DNA from: Victivallales bacterium | GTDB taxonomy: Bacteria > Verrucomicrobiota > Lentisphaeria > Oligosphaerales > Oligosphaeraceae | DNA: 64,000 bases | Direction: 5' to 3' | Assembly: GCA_017535315.1 (NCBI GenBank) | Contig: JAFXUD010000076.1 | Coordinates: forward strand, 1-64,000 | Made by a program: the position numbers and the translations under genes | Shown here: piece by piece, positions 7,977 through 16,991 of the stretch | How the letters are laid out: every line of letters starts with the position of its first letter | Position numbering within the stretch: the first letter of the stretch is position 1 | Notes under the pieces: model-generated | What the model was told of the DNA's origin: nothing | Databases searched by the model: none | What the model saw: the letters and a program-made list of their open reading frames with translations, nothing else

Positions 7977-10001
7977 ATGGAAAACGACGAACTCTCAACA
8001 CTGCCTCCAGAAGAACCCTTACGCCGCCGCAGGGGGCGTCCTTCCTTGAAAAGCAAGCTCGAAGCACAAGCTGCTGCGCAGCAAATGCCTATTTTACCAC
8101 CCGAACCGCCTGCTCCTGAACCAGTTTCTCAGGCTCCAGCATCTATGCCTCCCCAAGAATCCCAGATTTCCTATCAAGAGGGCAACAAGGACTCTTCTGA
8201 AAACAATGAGGGCTGGCTGCAAAGGCCACGTTTCTTCAAGTACAACCGACGCTATGGCAGGCAATTCAACAATGAACAGCAGTCCCAGCAGGAACAACTC
8301 CCTGAAAATGAATCTCAGGAAAACCAGTCACCTGACCAACAGCATAATGACAATCAAAACTTCAGACAATATCAGAATTATCGACAGAACTATCGGCAGA
8401 ATCGTTATCAACGGTTTACTAATCAAGAACAACAAGGAAGTAGTGACAGCATGGTAGGAGAGCTACAGGATGCAACTCCCCAGCAAGAATACTTCCAGAA
8501 CAAAAGACAACGCCGATACAACCAGCAGTCTCAGCAAAACGGTCTTGATGGAGTACGCCAAAACAAAAACGACAAGAACAATCAACGTCGGCAACGCAGA
8601 AAAGACAACTACCGCGACAACAACGAACACCGCAATCCCAAAATAGGCGACGTCAGAGACATTGACCACTACACTGATGCGGAACGCGCACGCATTGAAG
8701 AGGCAGTCATCACAAACCCAAAGGTTATCAAATTCAACGAGCTGGAGGAGCTGGGGTTGGATGACCTCAACAAACTGGCAGAGACCTTGGAACTCGAAGG
8801 CATTGATACACGCAACCGCCATGACGTCCTTCTGGATATCGTCAACAAATACGCCTTGGACCCCTCCAATGCGGTCATCGTCACAGGCGTGCTCCAGATT
8901 GCCCAGGAAGGCTACGGCTTCCTCCGCACTCTCAACCATAGCTATACCCAGCACATTGACGACGTCTATGTCACCCAGTTGTTCATCAGACGCCTAGGCC
9001 TGCGTACAGGAGACACCATTGTCGGACAAGTCCGCCATCCGAGGGACACCGAGAACTTCTTCACCCTCATGAAGATAGTCACGCTCAACGGGGATACACC
9101 TGACTCCAACAAGCGAATCACCACCTTTGAAAACCTGACTCCCTTCTTCCCCACCCAACGGCTTTTCATGGAACGAATGAAGGACAAAGACCTCTCCACG
9201 CGGGTCATCGACCTCGTCACCCCCATCGGACGTGGCCAGCGTGGTCTCATCGTAGCAGGCCCTCGCACTGGCAAAACCGTCATCATGCAGAAGATTGCCA
9301 ACAGCATTCTGGAAAACGACCCAGATGTCGAGCTGATTATCCTGCTTATTGACGAGCGTCCAGAGGAAGTCACCGACATGAAGCGAGCCGTCAATGCGGA
9401 GGTGGTCAGTTCCACCTTTGACCAATCCCCTGAACGCCATGCGCAAGTGGCTGAAATGGTCATTGAAAAGGCAAAACGCCAGGTGGAACACGGCCATCAT
9501 GTGGTCATCATGCTGGATTCCATCACGCGCCTTGCGCGTGCATACAATACTCTCCAACCCCACAGCGGACGCATCCTCTCTGGTGGTGTCGATGCCAACG
9601 CCCTCCAGAAGCCCAAGCGCTTCTTCGGTGCAGCCAGAAACATTGAGGGAGGCGGCAGCCTCACCATCCTCGCCACTGCTCTGATCGATACAGGCAGCAA
9701 GATGGACGAGGTCATCTTCGAGGAGTTCAAGGGTACAGGCAACATGGAACTCCACCTTGACAGCAAGCTCGTTGACAGGCGCATCTACCCTGCCATCGAC
9801 ATCGAAGCCAGCGGCACGCGCCGCGAAGAGCTCATCGTCCATCCAGACGAACTGGAACGCCTCTGGCTTCTTCGCCGTGCCTACTGCTCTCTGGACAGCG
9901 TAGAGGCCATGACAGACCTCCTCAAACATTTGAAAAAAAGCGAAACCAACGCAGAATTCCTCTGCTCCATCAAGATTCCGCCAAAAGAAACTGAAGGATA
10001 A
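7977..10001 (+). CDS. rho: transcription termination factor Rho
   Basis: This 674-residue hexameric RNA-dependent ATPase terminates transcription. The core covers about 235-674: Rho N-terminal helices ([16 protein letters not shown]), the RNA-binding OSB fold ([13 protein letters not shown]), Walker A GPRTGKT at 428-434, Walker [13 protein letters not shown], and the Q/R-loop region [10 protein letters not shown]. Between the N-terminus and the core is a low-complexity insertion of about 130 residues (about 85-217), very rich in Gln, Asn, Arg and Tyr. This explains the length compared with 419 residues in E. coli. Long basic insertions are known in other phyla, but this one also has the composition of a prion-like segment. 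It is the only gene in its unit and is followed by a strong terminator. Confidence 0.97.
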   Translation: MENDELSTLPPEEPLRRRRGRPSLKSKLEAQAAAQQMPILPPEPPAPEPVSQAPASMPPQESQISYQEGNKDSSENNEGWLQRPRFFKYNRRYGRQFNNEQQSQQEQLPENESQENQSPDQQHNDNQNFRQYQNYRQNYRQNRYQRFTNQEQQGSSDSMVGELQDATPQQEYFQNKRQRRYNQQSQQNGLDGVRQNKNDKNNQRRQRRKDNYRDNNEHRNPKIGDVRDIDHYTDAERARIEEAVITNPKVIKFNELEELGLDDLNKLAETLELEGIDTRNRHDVLLDIVNKYALDPSNAVIVTGVLQIAQEGYGFLRTLNHSYTQHIDDVYVTQLFIRRLGLRTGDTIVGQVRHPRDTENFFTLMKIVTLNGDTPDSNKRITTFENLTPFFPTQRLFMERMKDKDLSTRVIDLVTPIGRGQRGLIVAGPRTGKTVIMQKIANSILENDPDVELIILLIDERPEEVTDMKRAVNAEVVSSTFDQSPERHAQVAEMVIEKAKRQVEHGHHVVIMLDSITRLARAYNTLQPHSGRILSGGVDANALQKPKRFFGAARNIEGGGSLTILATALIDTGSKMDEVIFEEFKGTGNMELHLDSKLVDRRIYPAIDIEASGTRREELIVHPDELERLWLLRRAYCSLDSVEAMTDLLKHLKKSETNAEFLCSIKIPPKETEG

Positions 10002-10008
10002 AATACCC

Positions 10009-10045
10009 AGCCGCACATTCTTCTTATGGATGTGCGGCTTTTTTG
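10009..10045 (+). terminator. rho-independent terminator after rho
   Basis: The 10-bp perfect stem AGCCGCACAT / ATGTGCGGCT is followed by six T residues, eight bases after the rho stop. Confidence 0.93.
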
Positions 10046-10085
10046 AGTCGTAGAGAATAATACCAGCCCAAAGGAAAAAACAACA

Positions 10086-13046
10086 ATGGCAATCCGCATT
10101 ATGAATAGCCTTTGCGAGTGGCGCATTGGCGACAACGGTGAAAACCTTGGCTTCTTCGACAACAGGACTGGAACCAATCACGCCCTCCTCGCCCCGCCAT
10201 CCCCTTGCGCATACGTCAAAAAAGATGGCTGGCGCGCAGATTGCAGCAGCGCCACCTATACAGACGGCACCCTTTCGCTGACATTTGCAGGAAACGCAGG
10301 AAATGCTAGAATCGGGGTGAAAATCACCGAAGGCTATATGGTCTTCACAGTGCTATCCGCAGAGGGGGATTTCGATGAACTGACCTTTGTCAACATTCCC
10401 ACAAGCCTGACACCTGAGCCAGACCAGCCCTTCAGCGCCTCCCTGATAGCCTTGAGCCTAAAGTCCAACGTGGAGGAGTTGCCAGGACCGCAGACCCACC
10501 TCTGGACAGCCGCCTACAGAAGCTTCGGCTTTGAGGGAGCCCAGACGGGGCTGGTCGCCTCCTCCTTCAGTGCGATGCGCGAGTATATGAAACAGATGGT
10601 TGGCGATGCGCCAGGCGTCCCCCACTCTCCGCTGTGCGGCCCTTGGGCGATGGACAGCAAACTTCCAGCTATCTCCAACGTCATGCAGGCACCGACTTTG
10701 CAGGATGCTGATGAATGGATCGACTTCTGCAAGCAGATGGGTGTCGGCGCCATCGAGTTCGGCGGCACACTGGACTATGGTTCCTACGAGCCGAAACCTT
10801 CCATCTTCCCCAACGGCTACGCCGACGTGCGCAAATTAGTTGACAAGCTGCATGAAGCAGGCATCATGGCTGGCCTTCACACCATGTCCTTCTCCATCGC
10901 CAAAAACTGCGCCTGGGTCACACCGAAACCCGACCCGCGCCTGGCGAAAGAGCGCTCCTACACGCTGGCCGCCGACCTTGACGACACTGCCGACACTGTC
11001 CCGATTGTGGAGGATACCTCTGACCTGCCCAAACTCATCAGCTACTACATCCGCCGCAGCATGACCCTACAAATCGACGACGAGCTTATTGAGTACAATC
11101 TTGTCAAGGACAATGCTCCATACGCAGTACTTGAATGCAAGCGCGGCGCCTGCGGGACGGTTCCCGCCCCACACAAGGCAGGAGCCAAAGTCCACCACCT
11201 GAAAGAGTGCTGGGGATGCTTTGCGCCAGACGGCGAATCCACCCTCTTCACGGAAGTGGCAAACAAGATTTCCAATGCCGTCAACAAGTGCAACTTCGAC
11301 TTCGTCTATCTGGACGGCCTGGACGGCTCCCATATCATCGGCGGTGAGGAAGCCCGCTGGCACTATGGCGCCAAGTTCACCTTCGAGGTGTTCAAAGGGC
11401 TGGACCATCCCATCATGATGGAGATGGCGACCTTCCACCACCATCTGTGGTATGTGCGCACGCGCATGCAGGCTTGGGACCACGGCAAACTGGAACACAA
11501 GCGTTTCCACGCCCTCCATGTCTATTCCAACAGCTTCGCGCGCAAGATGTTTCTGCCGCTTCACATGGGCTGGGCTGCCCTCTTCCCATGGCTTGACCAG
11601 CAAACCGATCCGACTTTCTGGGACGACGTGGAATACATGTACAGCAAATCTCTTGCCACCAACGCCAATTTCACGCTACAGTGCCTGACGCCTGCCTCCC
11701 TTCGCAATGGTGCCTGGCTGGCCGACCTGGCTCCTGCCATCAAGACCTATGAGGGGCTTCGCCAAAGCCACCACTTCCCAGAAGCTGTGCTCAAAAGGCT
11801 CGTCAATACCAAGGAGGAGTTCCGTCTTTGCCCTGCAGGCGAAAACAAATGGAACTTCCAGCCCATCCACGCAGAACGCCACCAAATCGACGATACAGAG
11901 GGAATCACCGATTCATGGTGCTACACGAATCCATTCAAGCGCCAGAAGCTGGCACTCCGCATCCAGGCACTTCCCTCGCTGGAGAAATATGACTCCGACA
12001 AGGGTGTCACGCTCGTCCAATTCGATGGCAACGACGTCATCAGCGACCCAGGTGAAACCATCACCATCCTCAACAGCGGAAAGCTCTACACCTACCCCTC
12101 ATCGGCGCCAGGCACCTCCAGTTCCCTGACACCCAAAGGCCACGGTGACGGCCCTGTGGAACGCTTCGCCTTGTGGCATGGCAAACGGGACAATTCCAAT
12201 GGCCTGGTGCTGACCTCCGCACCTGACGACACCTATTCCCTCTGCGACCATTTTGAACGCAACTACACCCTGCACGAGGCCTCCTGGACTTGCCAGCACA
12301 TCGCATTTGATGAAATTGATCTCACGGAAAAACAGGGCGTCGGTCTCTGGATACGCGGCGACGGCAAGGGCGAAGTGGCGAACATCGTCCTCTTTGGACG
12401 CTCCCACGGATGGTGCTACAAGCAGTTCTACGTGAAAATCGACTTCACGGGCTGGCGCTATGTGGAGCTGCTCAAGTCCATCACGTCGGAGTTCGAGGAT
12501 TACTCCTGGCCCCTCTCTCGCTGCCACTACGGCATCTACCGTAACCAATTCAACTTCAAGCGCACGCTGGGCTTCGACCTATGGCTCAACAACATCCCCA
12601 AAGGCGGCGAAGTCTCGCTGGCTATTGGCCCCATAAAGGCTCTGCCGCTGGTAGCGCAGCCCATCGTCAAGCCGATTGTGTTCGTGAATGGCTGCCCCGT
12701 TATGTTCCCCGTCTCTCTGAAAGCAGGTCAATACCTCGAATACTATGGCGAGGGCAAGGCAAGCGTCTATGACGGAACGGGCAACCTGCTGGGCGAAGTG
12801 GAGCCCGTTGGCACCATCCCAACTCTTGCCACAGGGCGCAACGACATTGGCTTCGCCTGCGATCCTTCCCCTCTGCGCCCGCACGCAAGGCTCACGCTCT
12901 TTACCAAGAGCGACGAACTTATCGGTGACGTACCCGATGCGCAACCTCCTGCCTGGGGACGCGGATGCATCGCCTCCCCCGTCTATGGCACACGCTCCTT
13001 CGCCACTGCCGAGCATCAGGCCGACGAAAACTTCCTTGCGCCATAA
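10086..13046 (+). CDS. large putative glycosidase, barrel plus CBM-like domain
   Basis: This 986-residue protein has no signal peptide. It appears to be an N-terminal beta-sandwich (about 1-190), a TIM-barrel-like centre (about 200-560), and a C-terminal beta-rich part whose segment around 745-800 (VGLWIRGDGKGEVANIVLF) resembles sugar-binding CBM11/CIA30-type sandwiches. The barrel shows strand ends typical of retaining glycosidases: GAIEFGGTLDYG, AGIMAGLHTMSF, FDFVYLDGLDG and IMMEMATFHHH. The Asp of the YLDGLDG block is a candidate catalytic residue. I cannot name a GH family. AAAGGA precedes the ATG by about ten bases. A 13-bp hairpin follows the gene. Confidence 0.65.
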   Translation: MAIRIMNSLCEWRIGDNGENLGFFDNRTGTNHALLAPPSPCAYVKKDGWRADCSSATYTDGTLSLTFAGNAGNARIGVKITEGYMVFTVLSAEGDFDELTFVNIPTSLTPEPDQPFSASLIALSLKSNVEELPGPQTHLWTAAYRSFGFEGAQTGLVASSFSAMREYMKQMVGDAPGVPHSPLCGPWAMDSKLPAISNVMQAPTLQDADEWIDFCKQMGVGAIEFGGTLDYGSYEPKPSIFPNGYADVRKLVDKLHEAGIMAGLHTMSFSIAKNCAWVTPKPDPRLAKERSYTLAADLDDTADTVPIVEDTSDLPKLISYYIRRSMTLQIDDELIEYNLVKDNAPYAVLECKRGACGTVPAPHKAGAKVHHLKECWGCFAPDGESTLFTEVANKISNAVNKCNFDFVYLDGLDGSHIIGGEEARWHYGAKFTFEVFKGLDHPIMMEMATFHHHLWYVRTRMQAWDHGKLEHKRFHALHVYSNSFARKMFLPLHMGWAALFPWLDQQTDPTFWDDVEYMYSKSLATNANFTLQCLTPASLRNGAWLADLAPAIKTYEGLRQSHHFPEAVLKRLVNTKEEFRLCPAGENKWNFQPIHAERHQIDDTEGITDSWCYTNPFKRQKLALRIQALPSLEKYDSDKGVTLVQFDGNDVISDPGETITILNSGKLYTYPSSAPGTSSSLTPKGHGDGPVERFALWHGKRDNSNGLVLTSAPDDTYSLCDHFERNYTLHEASWTCQHIAFDEIDLTEKQGVGLWIRGDGKGEVANIVLFGRSHGWCYKQFYVKIDFTGWRYVELLKSITSEFEDYSWPLSRCHYGIYRNQFNFKRTLGFDLWLNNIPKGGEVSLAIGPIKALPLVAQPIVKPIVFVNGCPVMFPVSLKAGQYLEYYGEGKASVYDGTGNLLGEVEPVGTIPTLATGRNDIGFACDPSPLRPHARLTLFTKSDELIGDVPDAQPPAWGRGCIASPVYGTRSFATAEHQADENFLAP

Positions 13047-13049
13047 ATA

Positions 13050-13083
13050 TGGTGGGCGCACTCCTGTTAGAGTGCGCCCACCA
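13050..13083. terminator. 13-bp hairpin between convergent genes
   Basis: TGGTGGGCGCACT pairs perfectly with AGTGCGCCCACCA across a seven-base loop, just after the 986-residue gene and before the convergent oxidoreductase. No T tract follows on either strand, so a role in termination or mRNA 3'-end protection is only likely. Confidence 0.55.
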
Positions 13084-13143
13084 GTTAATTAAGGCTGTAG
13101 TCCAAACCATCCCTATTGGGGCCAGATTTATTGCGTTTTTCGT

Positions 13144-14349
13144 TTATTTCGGGGCATCGCCGCAATCAGGGACAACCATCGCCTGTCCATCATTCAAGGC
13201 GGATTGATGGGCCATCAGTCCTGGTATCGTCCAACGCGCAGCCTGCCAGGCATTCACCACAGGCCTCTTTCCCGAAAACACTGCTGTGCAAAAATCATCG
13301 ACCAGCAACTGATGGGATGCCATGTGTCCATTGATGGAGGGGTTTTGCTTGAAACTCTCAGGGAGGCGATCATATTCACGCTTTTGGACAGGCGAGAATC
13401 CAGTCCACTGCCATACATGATTCGCCACCTTTTGTTTGAAATCAGGCTCGCCCTTGTGTGCTGTCATCTCAATGGGGTTCACCTCGTCTGACACGTCCTG
13501 CAAATCAACGCCCTTTTCCGTCAGAGAGGTCAGGATATGCTGTGCATTGCTGAACTGGTATGCGCCTTTCGTCCCATAAAACGAAGAGACGTATGAAGAG
13601 GGGGCCTTGTAACCGATGCGGCGACATTCGTTGATGCGTGCCGTCCCCCCGTTCGCCAGTTTCATGAGCGAATAGGAGTTCGAGAAGAGATTATCCCACT
13701 GGTTCACGCCCTTCTCGAAAAAGCCGTCGCCCTCTGTGTCTTCATAGCCAAAGGCCACGACACGTGTACAGTAACTATGGGCGGCGGCAAGCAGCATCGC
13801 CGTCGAATGGGTCGGATAGAAGAAGGGGGGCACACCAGCCGAACGCCTGTCTGCACGGAACTCAGCCGAAAAATGGGTGATGTTGTGATGGTATTGCGCC
13901 TCTCCATAGACGAATTTCCCGAAAAAGCCCGCCTCATACTGATAGCGGCAGAACATCGAACTGGGGTAATAGTAGCAAGTCTCCCCCATCATATAGGTCA
14001 GTCCTGTCTCCTTCACCTTTTCGACGATGGCCTGGCATTCGCCGACCTCGCTGGCCATCGGCACGGCAGAATAGACGTGTTTTCCTGCCGAGAGCGCCTT
14101 CAGAACAAGCGGTCCGTGCAAGTGGCGCTGCACAAAAATGGCCACGCAGTTAATGTCCCGCCGCTTCAGCACCTCCTCGAAACTGGCAATGGCCTCCACG
14201 TTGAAATTCGAGGAAAAGGCAGCCGCGCGCTCCTCCAGGAGATCGCACACATAGACCTTTTCAACCAACGGATGCAATTTAAACAATGATACGAAATTCT
14301 TCGCAAAACTGCCGCACCCGATAAAAGCGATTCTCAATTTCTCGTTCAT
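13144..14349 (-). CDS. Gfo/Idh/MocA family oxidoreductase
   Basis: This 401-residue protein has an N-terminal Rossmann fold (IAFIGCGSFAKNFV at about 6-19, then VYVCDLLEERA). The segment following, YSAVPMASEVGECQAIV, corresponds to the EKP-type loop of the family, although here the Glu-Lys-Pro is AVP. Members use NAD(P) to oxidise or reduce sugars, inositols or aminosugars. The C-terminal part carries aromatic and His-rich residues (QYHHNITHF, YPTHSTAMLLAAAHSYC) where substrate normally binds. It is the last gene of the minus-strand run downstream of the two DUF4838 genes and may act on the released sugar. Substrate unknown. Confidence 0.82.
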   Translation of the reverse strand: MNEKLRIAFIGCGSFAKNFVSLFKLHPLVEKVYVCDLLEERAAAFSSNFNVEAIASFEEVLKRRDINCVAIFVQRHLHGPLVLKALSAGKHVYSAVPMASEVGECQAIVEKVKETGLTYMMGETCYYYPSSMFCRYQYEAGFFGKFVYGEAQYHHNITHFSAEFRADRRSAGVPPFFYPTHSTAMLLAAAHSYCTRVVAFGYEDTEGDGFFEKGVNQWDNLFSNSYSLMKLANGGTARINECRRIGYKAPSSYVSSFYGTKGAYQFSNAQHILTSLTEKGVDLQDVSDEVNPIEMTAHKGEPDFKQKVANHVWQWTGFSPVQKREYDRLPESFKQNPSINGHMASHQLLVDDFCTAVFSGKRPVVNAWQAARWTIPGLMAHQSALNDGQAMVVPDCGDAPK

Positions 14350-14369
14350 CTGCTATTATCTCTATCGAA

Positions 14370-14383
14370 GAGGTAATTACCTC
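14370..14383. repeat. 14-bp palindrome, MITE terminus motif
   Basis: GAGGTAATTACCTC is a perfect palindrome made of the two outer ends of the dispersed 154-bp element joined without an interior. It sits 20 bases upstream of the oxidoreductase start. Confidence 0.6.
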
Positions 14384-14389
14384 TCGAGA

Positions 14390-16897
14390 TTACTTAACCT
14401 TGTAAAGGACAAAGTCGTCCATCAGGATGGCACCGTTGTCGGTCATACCGCCGAAGCCGGGCATAATGGTGACCTGTCCTGCATTGATACCCACTGGTAC
14501 CTCAACGAGCAACACGATGCGTGTCCACTCGCCCTCGCTCTTCGGTGCGACGGTGGTGCTGACTTCACCTGTGTGATCATCGCACCAGCGCCCCTCCTTC
14601 GTGCGATAGCGGATACCCAGCGAAGCCTTGCCAGGTCCAACCACCTTCATGTAGGCTGTAAGGATATAGACTCCGCCCTCCTCCACATTGACAGCCTGGA
14701 TGAGGCAGCCGCCTGCCATGCTTTGCGAGACCTTCACGGCGTTGCCGCTGCGCCCTTCGGGCACAACCTGCACCTTGACGGAATCGCGCGCCCAGGAGTT
14801 CCAGCCCTTCGGGCAGCCATCCTTGTCCCAGCCTATCATCTCCTTGGAGACCTCCTTCTCCGCATCCTTTATCTCAAAATCACCGTTGGACATCAGGTTC
14901 TTGGGAGGCTGGCCGCTCGTCACCAAGTTCAGATAGCCCTGCACCAGGTTCTTGAGCTTGGGGTTGTCAAAGGAGTTCAAACGTGTCTGCAGTTCGGCTG
15001 GTTTGTTCTGGCCATACCATGCAAGTGCTTGGAAAAGCCCTGTCATAGCTTCGGTTTCCAGCATGGAGAAAGAGCCAAGCAGGATGTAGCCCTTGTTCTC
15101 AAGAAGTCCACGGACGTTCAGGCCAAGCATATCGTCGCGCTTCTTGAGACCCTCAACGTATTCATCGCGCCCCGCCTTGCTCTGCTCCAGCTTCGCGACC
15201 AATTCGAACACCTTGTCCGCATCCGCCTGGGACTTCACCTCAATCTCTTGAATCTGCTGATTGTAGGCGTAGGGTTTGACGGCATAGGAAGCCAGTTTCA
15301 AAGCATCCCAGTGGATGGCAATGCGCGCCTTCACCTGCTCGTCGCCACCAGCAGCCTGCTCTGCCTCGTTCAAAATGGCGAAGGCCTTGTCCAGGTCCTC
15401 GGGGGAGGTTGCAAGCGCCTGATTGATGATTTTGCGGTGCTCCCACTTGCCGCGTCCAGGACGGTCAACCCGATAGGACTTTTCAAGCAGGTCCCAAAAG
15501 CGTGCCATCTGGGGCTTCGCGGAACCGTAGATGGTCATGAACTCGTCCAGCAGCTTGTCAGTGTCAAGGGAAGTGTCCCACTCCAGTTTCGCGAACTGCC
15601 AGATCATCGGCATCGTAAGCGGCAGGAAGGTATAGGTCTCGATGTACATCCCCTCCACGCCCAGAGCATGGTCGAACTTCATCTGCTCATCGACGTAGTG
15701 CGGATAGTAGCGCGGGGTCATGGAGGCGAAGCCGTAATAGTCATAGCGGAAGAGATGCTCCACGCGCTTGCGCCATTCGGTGGTCAGGTCGTGGTCAATC
15801 TGCTTCTGGCCAGGCATCCACCAGGCGGCGCTGGTCTCCGTGATGTACCCGAATACATTGGGCTCCATCTTTGGAACCTGCTTCGGCGGCTGGAGTGCGA
15901 TGGAGTAGATGAGGGTGCCGATGTACTTGTCGGGATGAGTCTTGGCGACCTCCTTTGCGATGATGTTGACGAACTTGTAGTGCCTGTCGGAGAAGCGCTG
16001 GTGCTCGAAGGAGTCGGGTGCATCGTCCATCGCGCGGCAGTTCGGGCAGCAGCAGAGATGGGAAATGTCATCCATTCCAACGGAGAAGCTGTCCTGCGTC
16101 GGGTTCTTGTCAAAATAATCGTTGATGTAATCGACGATGACCTTCTGGACTTCGGGATTGGACTCGCAGGGACGCCAGTAGCGGTCGCCCTTGGGTGGAA
16201 TGTACCGTTTGCCGTTCATCATGAGCGGATAGTACTCGGGATGCTCATTCGCATACTTTTCGACAGGGAATATCTGGTGTATCTTGTTCTGGAAGTTACG
16301 CTTGGAGATGACTTCACTCAAGGGGGTCTTGTTGCGGATGTTCCAGTCGTTCCAAATCGGCGCCCAGTTGTGGCCAGACCAGATGCGCGGCGAGATATGC
16401 GGTATCACCGTGCGCGAGCGCACCGCCACGGAGAGCGTTCCTGTCTTTGCTGCTTTTGGCACCTTCTCCCACAAGTCGCCAGGTGCAAACCAGCGGACGC
16501 CCAAATCTTCCTCGATGAACGAATAGACGCCGAACGCAATGGGCGTTGGGTTCAGCCCTGTGAAGTAGAGGTTGCCATCATTCTCCGTAATCACATAGCC
16601 CTCCCAACTGGCTCCTGCCTTCTCAAGCGTGCATTCAGGCGCGCCTTCGCATGCACCGATGTAGAGCCCCGTGCCCGCAACCTGCTTGCCGTCCGTCTTG
16701 ATGGGCAGCTTGACGCCGCAGATTTTCTCCACATACTTCTGCAAATCCTGAGCAGCCTTGCTTATCCTCTCTGATTTTTTCGTGGACGTGACAATCGTCG
16801 CCATCGGCTTGCCATCCTCCGCCAGCTTCAACTCTCCCGCCTGACTTGACCACAACAGCAGCCCTGACAGCACCAGACCAATCAACATTCGTTTCAT
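14390..16897 (-). CDS. secreted DUF4838 protein (paralogue 1)
   Basis: This 835-residue protein starts at the ATG at 16897, with AGGAG ten bases upstream; the longer frame is ignored. A signal peptide (about 1-20, LIGLVLSGLLLWSSQAG) precedes the GH20/GH67-type N-domain (AAQDLQKYVEKICGVKLPI). The DUF4838 barrel follows (FTGLNPTPIAFGVYSFIEEDLGVRWF in its N-part), with VGMDDISHLCCCPNCRAMDD at its core: two acidic residues and a CxCxxC cluster. The C-terminal 150 residues form a CBM4/9-like sandwich (NLMSNGDFEI to LMDDFVLYKVK). The family is linked to polysaccharide breakdown but its activity is not established. It is about 70-80% identical to the next gene by eye over the barrel, indicating a tandem duplication. 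Confidence 0.85.
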   Translation of the reverse strand: MKRMLIGLVLSGLLLWSSQAGELKLAEDGKPMATIVTSTKKSERISKAAQDLQKYVEKICGVKLPIKTDGKQVAGTGLYIGACEGAPECTLEKAGASWEGYVITENDGNLYFTGLNPTPIAFGVYSFIEEDLGVRWFAPGDLWEKVPKAAKTGTLSVAVRSRTVIPHISPRIWSGHNWAPIWNDWNIRNKTPLSEVISKRNFQNKIHQIFPVEKYANEHPEYYPLMMNGKRYIPPKGDRYWRPCESNPEVQKVIVDYINDYFDKNPTQDSFSVGMDDISHLCCCPNCRAMDDAPDSFEHQRFSDRHYKFVNIIAKEVAKTHPDKYIGTLIYSIALQPPKQVPKMEPNVFGYITETSAAWWMPGQKQIDHDLTTEWRKRVEHLFRYDYYGFASMTPRYYPHYVDEQMKFDHALGVEGMYIETYTFLPLTMPMIWQFAKLEWDTSLDTDKLLDEFMTIYGSAKPQMARFWDLLEKSYRVDRPGRGKWEHRKIINQALATSPEDLDKAFAILNEAEQAAGGDEQVKARIAIHWDALKLASYAVKPYAYNQQIQEIEVKSQADADKVFELVAKLEQSKAGRDEYVEGLKKRDDMLGLNVRGLLENKGYILLGSFSMLETEAMTGLFQALAWYGQNKPAELQTRLNSFDNPKLKNLVQGYLNLVTSGQPPKNLMSNGDFEIKDAEKEVSKEMIGWDKDGCPKGWNSWARDSVKVQVVPEGRSGNAVKVSQSMAGGCLIQAVNVEEGGVYILTAYMKVVGPGKASLGIRYRTKEGRWCDDHTGEVSTTVAPKSEGEWTRIVLLVEVPVGINAGQVTIMPGFGGMTDNGAILMDDFVLYKVK

Positions 16898-16919
16898 CTT
16901 ACCATGCTCCTTGCTAAGT

Positions 16920-16963
16920 GAGGTGAATTCAAAACTAGCGGGCACTAGTTTTGAATTCACCTC
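16920..16963. mobile_element. terminal-repeat-only MITE derivative
   Basis: GAGGTGAATTCAAAACTAG is followed after six bases by its exact complement, giving a 44-bp element that is almost only terminal repeats. AAGT flanks both sides (16916-16919 and 16964-16967), the same kind of 4-bp duplication seen at the full copies. It lies between the two DUF4838 genes. Confidence 0.8.
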
Positions 16964-16991
16964 AAGTGTGAAAAAACTATTTCAAATAACC

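Noticed and set aside
8994-10181. 395-residue open frame opposite rho
   Set aside because: It covers the Rho core antisense; the Rho motifs settle the coding strand.
14573-16774. 733-residue open frame opposite the DUF4838 gene
   Set aside because: The antisense frame has no family signature and mirrors the codon bias of the DUF4838 gene, which has a signal peptide, a ribosome site and a paralogue.
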